Both the position numbers and the translations under genes were made by a program. A stretch of DNA of 50,203 nt from Pelargonium nanum (taxonomy: Eukaryota > Streptophyta > Magnoliopsida > Geraniales > Geraniaceae). This document shows, piece by piece, positions 45,201-50,203 of the stretch; the first letter of the stretch is position 1, and every line of letters begins with the position of its first letter. The DNA lies in NCBI GenBank assembly GCA_036897485.1, contig JAYMTF010000141.1:1-50203 (forward strand), read 5' to 3'. The notes beneath the pieces were generated by a model, which saw only the letters and a program-made list of their open reading frames with translations, was not told the DNA's origin and did no database searches.

Positions 45201-45898
45201 GAGAAAGCAATCAAGGAAAAGAGCTGCAATGCCCTTCTTTTGAAGGTAATACTCAATTAATTTGATTGTCGTTATATCTCTTACCGGCAGACACAAATGT
45301 ATACTATTTTATTCCCATTGTTATATGTTTGGTCAGGTTAATCAAATTGGTTCAGTAACCGAAAGTATTGAGGCTGTGAAGATGTCCAAACAAGCTGGAT
45401 GGGGTGTGATGGCAAGTCATCGAAGGTACGACATTTCCCAAGTCCTACTTGACCTCCAAAATTTTTCCATTATTCTTAATGACAATTGACACCTCTATGC
45501 AATATGCAGCGGTGAAACTGAGGACACTTTCATTGCAGACCTTTCAGTTGGATTAGCAACAGTATGTTTTTGTTTTCCTATTTTTAGAGTCCTCTCTTTT
45601 AACGAGGACATTCGCACGTCTAACATTAATATTACTATTCCATTCTATCCTTTGTTGTGAAACAGGGCCAAATCAAGACAGGTGCACCATGCAGATCAGA
45701 GCGCCTTGCTAAATACAACCAGGTTAGTAAATCAAGATTCCGCAATTTGTTGTATACCCTATATGTATGAAAAGAGAGTAGTTGCTAAACAATGGTTTGG
45801 TTTAATTTGTAATACAGCTTCTTAGGATTGAAGAAGAGCTTGGATGTGAAGCAATTTATGCTGGAGCAAAGTTCAGAGCACCAGTGGAACCTTACTAA
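42292..45898 (+). CDS. ENO2: Enolase (2-phosphoglycerate dehydratase), cytosolic
   Basis: Seventeen exons: 42292-42360, 42602-42665, 42767-42831, 43345-43392, 43486-43572, 43666-43746, 43827-43928, 44013-44093, 44221-44295, 44488-44550, 44657-44737, 44914-45108, 45195-45245, 45337-45425, 45510-45561, 45666-45722 and 45818-45898. They give 446 aa, the usual length for plant cytosolic enolase. There is no transit peptide: it starts [23 protein letters not shown]. Visible landmarks are the mobile loop [20 protein letters not shown], the catalytic Glu in [10 protein letters not shown] (about 216), metal-binding Asp/Glu in [10 protein letters not shown] and [11 protein letters not shown], the signature [14 protein letters not shown] with the catalytic Lys (about 354), and ASHRSGETEDT. 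It interconverts 2-phosphoglycerate and phosphoenolpyruvate in glycolysis. An internal Met at about 94 ([10 protein letters not shown]) matches the site where Arabidopsis LOS2 can start a shorter, nuclear MBP-1-like form. All junctions are GT-AG; no residue appears lost. Confidence 0.97.
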
Positions 45899-47148
45899 GC
45901 TTACCCAGTGGTTCGGAATGACCTTGAAAGTTTTTCTTTTCATGTAATTTGCAGTAGAGTGGTTATGTTATGGCTACACTTTATGTGCTATTTTCGTGAC
46001 AATGAAGTTTTTCTTTCTCTACTTGGCGGAAAACTATTTGTTGATAGCATCCGACAATATTTGTAGATCAAGAATTCCTATTCATTCTAGTTCATAAACT
46101 ACGCAATGCATGAGGCCAAGTGCATGTAGAATTCGGATAGATACGTTGATATTCGTCCGACAAATACGTTACATTTGAAATCGGTCCAAATATTGAATCT
46201 TGGATCAGGTTGTGTGGACCATTGCTTTGATGCGTTTCAAACACGGACGCAAAAAGTTCAATCCGGCCGGTCTCCAAAACTCTTCATAAAAACGTGCTAT
46301 TCACTTGCGGCAATTTTCGACCCCTCAAGCAGTAATGTAATGTAACATTCGAACACTACAAACTTGTTTGCCATTCGTCTTTGTTGCTTAGGTAACATCA
46401 CTATCCTTGGCCACAAAATTGCCTGCAAATGTAATTGCTTTCCTCTTTTCAAAAGCAATATATAAAATACGATTGTTTTGAGTTTGACGAATCTGGAGTT
46501 AAAATTGCTTGAAAAAAAAAAATACCCATAAAAATGTCATTTGAATCATTGAAGCCTACAGTCGGATCCAATCAACGTTGCCTTCCCAAATTAGACCCAC
46601 TAACTCATTTTTTTCCCTTTTTTGCTGGAAAGTTAATTGAGCTTTTCCAACCGATGATTAGTAAAACGTAGAGATCAAGATTTTTCAGTTTAATAATATT
46701 AATTTGATTCCAATATTATACCCACAAGGAAATAAAATAAATGAATAAGCCACACATTATAAACATGTGCACTATTAGAAACTTCTAGATTTCAATGATG
46801 TATAATAATAAAGGCTACCAATTGCCATAAGATACTAAAATACCCTCCGAACATTTTAACTATTTACAGTACTAATATTAATATCCTTATTATTTTTAAT
46901 TTTGTATATAAATCATTTATATATAAATTATTTTTTATCAACTTGTGCCTAAATTATTAGTAAGATATATTCAATATATAAAGCAAGTATTAAAAATACT
47001 TTTAATAAGACTATATATATGCTGAACTTTTTTTAATGGAGACATCTTATATCGTAGAGTCAAATTGGAATAATAGAAGTAAAATAATATTGAGAGATTG
47101 TAAGTCAATTCACCTGACAACGTCAGACAAGAAAGACGAGGACCTTGC

Positions 47149-47216
47149 TAAAGCATAGGTCACTCGGTTAGTAGGTTGGCCCATATCAAATATGGGTCAA
47201 AAAAGCATAGGTCACT
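47149..47216. repeat. Hairpin flanked by 15-bp direct repeats
   Basis: The 15-mer AAAGCATAGGTCACT occurs near 47150 (last base of the first copy about 47164, first base changed) and at 47202-47216. Between them CCCATAT (47180-47186) and ATATGGG (47190-47196) form a short hairpin. This could be the footprint of a small duplication or of a MITE excision; no function is visible. Confidence 0.6.
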
Positions 47217-47911
47217 GGAGTTGCTGCATATAATGTAACATAAAAAAGTATATTTTATATGTAGGTTGACCTAATCATATATATAGTCGACCTTGTAGAG
47301 TATACACCAGTTAGGATAAAAGTGAGATTAATTGATATTTCATTTATGTCTACCGATTGTAGGTCGGTCGTGAAAATAGAATGGTCTACAATATAAAGTA
47401 CCAACATGTATTTTTAAATGTTTGATGTCGATCCATATCACATTTGGATCTGCTCATGTCACATTTGCATAGAGTAAAAATATGCCTATCTAAATTTGAG
47501 GTTGAATCATATATTCTTTGGAACGATCGTATTGTAATTTGTTTATTGGTTAATAGGACCAAAACAATTTCAATCTTAACACTATGATTTGGGGCTGATG
47601 TTATTTTAGTCTTGGACCAAAGAAAAGTCATGGGGGAATTTGTGATTGAAATATCCACAGAAGACGGTGCAAAAGTTTCCAATCTTCTACGGAAAAAATC
47701 TCACTCAATCCTCATGTGCAACTCTGATGTATGAAAGAAGTTATTCTTTACTTTAACAGTCTAGCATCATCTGGCTTAACGTCTACACATTCACGTATAC
47801 ATGAGTTAAATAGACCTCTCAAACAAAGACTAAGTCATTAACAAGATTATGACACTATATTACTCCGCGCTAAAGAAGTTATTAGGATAAGTACATGTAA
47901 AATTTAATGTA

Positions 47912-48028
47912 TTACCAATGAGTCGTGATTTAGTCAGCAACGCATACTGAGATTATGTGAAGAGCTCTTGGGTTCGATCCCCACGAAACATATGAGCTGG
48001 ATTAAACCAGTGGTACACCCAATAAAAA
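47912..48028 (+). mobile_element. tRNA-derived SINE with 8-bp target-site duplication (copy B)
   Basis: The head has a box-A-like CGTGATTTAGTCAGCAACGC (47924-47943) and a perfect box B GGTTCGATCC (47971-47980). The body ends GGATTAAACCAGTGGTACACCC and a short A-rich tail. TTAATGTA at 47904-47911 and 48029-48036 is a direct repeat that fixes both limits. Head and tail match copy A at 13381-13522, but this copy lacks about 30 bases from the middle. The family therefore has at least two members in this window. Confidence 0.85.
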
Positions 48029-48813
48029 TTAATGTACTGATTTGGTTTAAAAGAAAAATATGACTTATGTTTTTTTTATCTCTTATATAGATTAACTAAC
48101 CAGTAACCACCCACTTATTCATGTTGACACTTGCTCAGGCTGAAATCAAAACAATAGCTATAGTTTAAGAAATCAAATAATTCCACAAGTATAAAAGTCA
48201 TTTTAATATCATTAAAAAAATGATTGAAAGATACAACATGCTATTGTTGTCTTTTGTTTTGTGTCCTCCACCACTTATTATACATACAGTAGTTGATTTG
48301 CATATGATAATAAGATAGGCACTACCAAAAAGGGGAAAAAGGAGTATATAGTAGACATTTTGGTGGTTGTTCATGATTTACAATGCTATTCCTATTTGGT
48401 AGGTTACTAATTAAATGACTTTATCATCATGATTATTCCAAAGTGGGTGCTGCCTCCAAACAACTACAAGTATTAAGGATTTAAATAAGTTGCTATACTC
48501 ATAATTAAGCAATGTTGAGTTTAACAAATCACATATATATCAGCAAGTTATAGGTTCTCAATACACCCAACAATCCTAAACTAGCTACTCTATCATCAAC
48601 ACCTCTAATTTTCAGGTTAATTCTGGTGGAAGCATTTAAAATGCTCAAAAGGGAGAAAGATATTTCAAGTCTACTAATGATTAATTATACAATCCGTTCG
48701 TTTCGATTCAATTAATTAACAACGTCATTTTCGACAGTCTAATTGAAAAATAAATGAAACACTATTTTTAGAGGATGAAAGTCGACGTGGCAGATCCACA
48801 TGTACAAAAATAA

Positions 48814-48848
48814 TGACGTGTGATATTTTGACGTGTGATATTTTGACA
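48814..48848. repeat. 15-bp tandem repeat, about 2.3 copies
   Basis: GACGTGTGATATTTT is repeated directly and followed by a partial GACATGTTG copy. It lies in AT-rich spacer with no gene nearby. Confidence 0.75.
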
Positions 48849-50167
48849 TGTTGTAATTGGTCAAGTGAATTATATTAAAAAAAAATGTTAGCAAATGCTA
48901 CAACAAGGGGCATTCCTAAATAGTTTCTAAACCCAAAAAAAAGTGTGAGTCCAACTAAGATCAAACCATTTAACTTTTTTTAAATATAAATAAACCAAAC
49001 AAATTTGTCATTTACATAGAGGAGTTAATCATGTTTTACATGGTTAATGGCTTTGTACAAATTAGCTAGGAGTAACTATTTTATGAACACACTAGTTTTT
49101 CTCATTTGTAATTTTCACCCTCCAACGAAAGGAAATTAAGTCAATAATTAATACTGATTAAAAAAGTCAATAATTAATAACACTAACCAATCATTAATTA
49201 TTTATGCAACATCATCTAACCACTTCAAATTATGATGAATGGTTTATTCCATTTCCAATGACTATTTAATCACTTGTTTTACTTAATTAATTATGTGCCT
49301 ACTTCAATCGTCTTGGACTTAATTAATTATAGTCTATCACATGGTATGTGGTTGACAGTTTGGTTTTATTTACCTAGCTATTCAAAATTAACTCGTTGAA
49401 TTGAAAAGGTTTACTAATCTATCGATAAATAAACTTACAAAAATGATAATGTGAAACCCTAAGGTTCTTCACATTTCATCATTCCATAAAAGTGACAGAT
49501 GAGCCAAATTTGTACCAAACATAAAGTGGCTCCCGAAATAAAAGTCAAGTCCGCTCGTCTATTGGCTAGAAAGGTTTTCATGTTCATGATGAATCAAGTC
49601 ACTCGAATGTTCGAGCATGATCATAAAACCTACTAAACTCGAATCGCACTTTTATTACGCTTCAAAATTAAATGGATGTTCTGAACTCCAATCGGGCTCC
49701 CTAGAGGGAACACATGGAAGACGATCCATGATCCCATGATGATCCCCACATATTTATCAGTCGATCACGCTATGTCATTGATATTTATTGTGAGTATAAA
49801 TTTCCCTCATACGTAAGGTGGGGATTCATTATGTTCATTAGTGAACTTTTTTCTATTTTCTCTCTTTAAAATTCTAACATGGTAGTGCCATATTCATGTT
49901 AGAATTCTAATTTTGGGTGATGTTGTAGAGACTAATCATTTTGATGATTATATAAGAATGTCATGTACCATGTTCAGTAATTATAATTTACACAAATGCT
50001 TTGTATTTTTCACTATATATCAATATGTGTATCTTACTTATTAAGTGTATAGATGTTCTTAGAATAATTAGTTATTCTTAAATCGCATCTACTCAAGCGT
50101 CATTATAATCTATGTCATTAATTACATGCACAAGACTAGTACATTGTTAAGTGGACGACAAATGTCA

Positions 50168-50186
50168 TATATATATATATATATAG
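50168..50186. repeat. (TA)n microsatellite at the right edge
   Basis: Roughly nine TA units lie 17 bases before the end of the window. No other role is visible. Confidence 0.8.
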
Positions 50187-50203
50187 AGGTTAAGGATCCT
50201 AAG

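Larger units (their letters stand above)
45899..50203. other. Gene-free right flank (4.3 kb)
   Basis: The enolase 3' UTR occupies the first 150 bases or so. The remainder is AT-rich, with a hairpin between 15-bp direct repeats at 47149-47216, a SINE at 47912-48028, a 15-bp tandem repeat at 48814-48848 and a (TA)n run at 50168-50186. The stretch 49480-49850 is less AT-rich and contains a TATAAATTTCCCTC motif that could belong to an LTR, but no matching partner or primer-binding site is within the window. No gene is supported. Confidence 0.55.

Noticed and set aside
49480..49860. Solo LTR near the right edge
   Set aside because: A TATAAATTTCCCTC-like motif exists, but no paired ends, target duplication or primer-binding site can be seen within the window.

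Overview
This window is nuclear DNA of a flowering plant, almost certainly a eudicot. The genes have short exons joined by AT-rich GT-AG introns, the spacers are AT-rich, and tRNA-derived SINEs and a Stowaway-like MITE are present. Every long protein matches a conserved plant family. The species cannot be named from the sequence alone. No operon, CRISPR array, prophage or other prokaryote-type system is visible.

Layout, left to right: (1) 674-4339 (+), an ACS10/ACS12-type aminotransferase with 4 exons and a 202-bp tandem repeat in intron 2. (2) 7495-8868 (-), an intronless DUF3475/DUF668 (PSK-SIMULATOR family) gene whose probable ancestral start lies upstream of an in-frame TAG. (3) About 8.5 kb without a gene, holding a Stowaway-like MITE, one clear SINE, short duplications and a cluster of ACGT-core motifs. 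(4) 17417-20736 (-), a chloroplast Clp-protease accessory subunit of the CLPT type, 6 exons. (5) 21020-21348 (+), a decayed fragment of a TBL gene. (6) 22626-25190 (+), an intact TBL17/YLS7-type O-acetyltransferase gene containing a GC-AG intron. (7) 26911-30914 (+), a MAP65-3/PLEIADE-type phragmoplast microtubule bundler, 12 exons. (8) 32620-37783 (+), an AT-hook/PPC (AHL) DNA-binding protein, 5 exons. (9) 38530-38910 (-), a small DUF761 membrane-anchored protein. (10) 42292-45898 (+), cytosolic enolase, 17 exons. (11) A gene-free right flank with a SINE bounded by an 8-bp target-site duplication.

The genes do not form one pathway. From memory of Arabidopsis chromosome 5, five of them (ACS12, a DUF668 gene, YLS7/TBL17, MAP65-3, AHL4) occur there in the same order near At5g51690-At5g51590. 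The window therefore looks like a conserved ancestral block, with CLPT, DUF761 and enolase as additional or differently retained members.

I found no convincing new multi-gene system. The observations most worth a second look are the broken start of the DUF668 gene, the out-of-frame leader ORF that ends on the ACS start codon, the TBL relic beside its intact relative, and the two SINE copies that share both ends and carry target-site duplications. All exon boundaries were placed by eye from splice signals, reading frame and family similarity.
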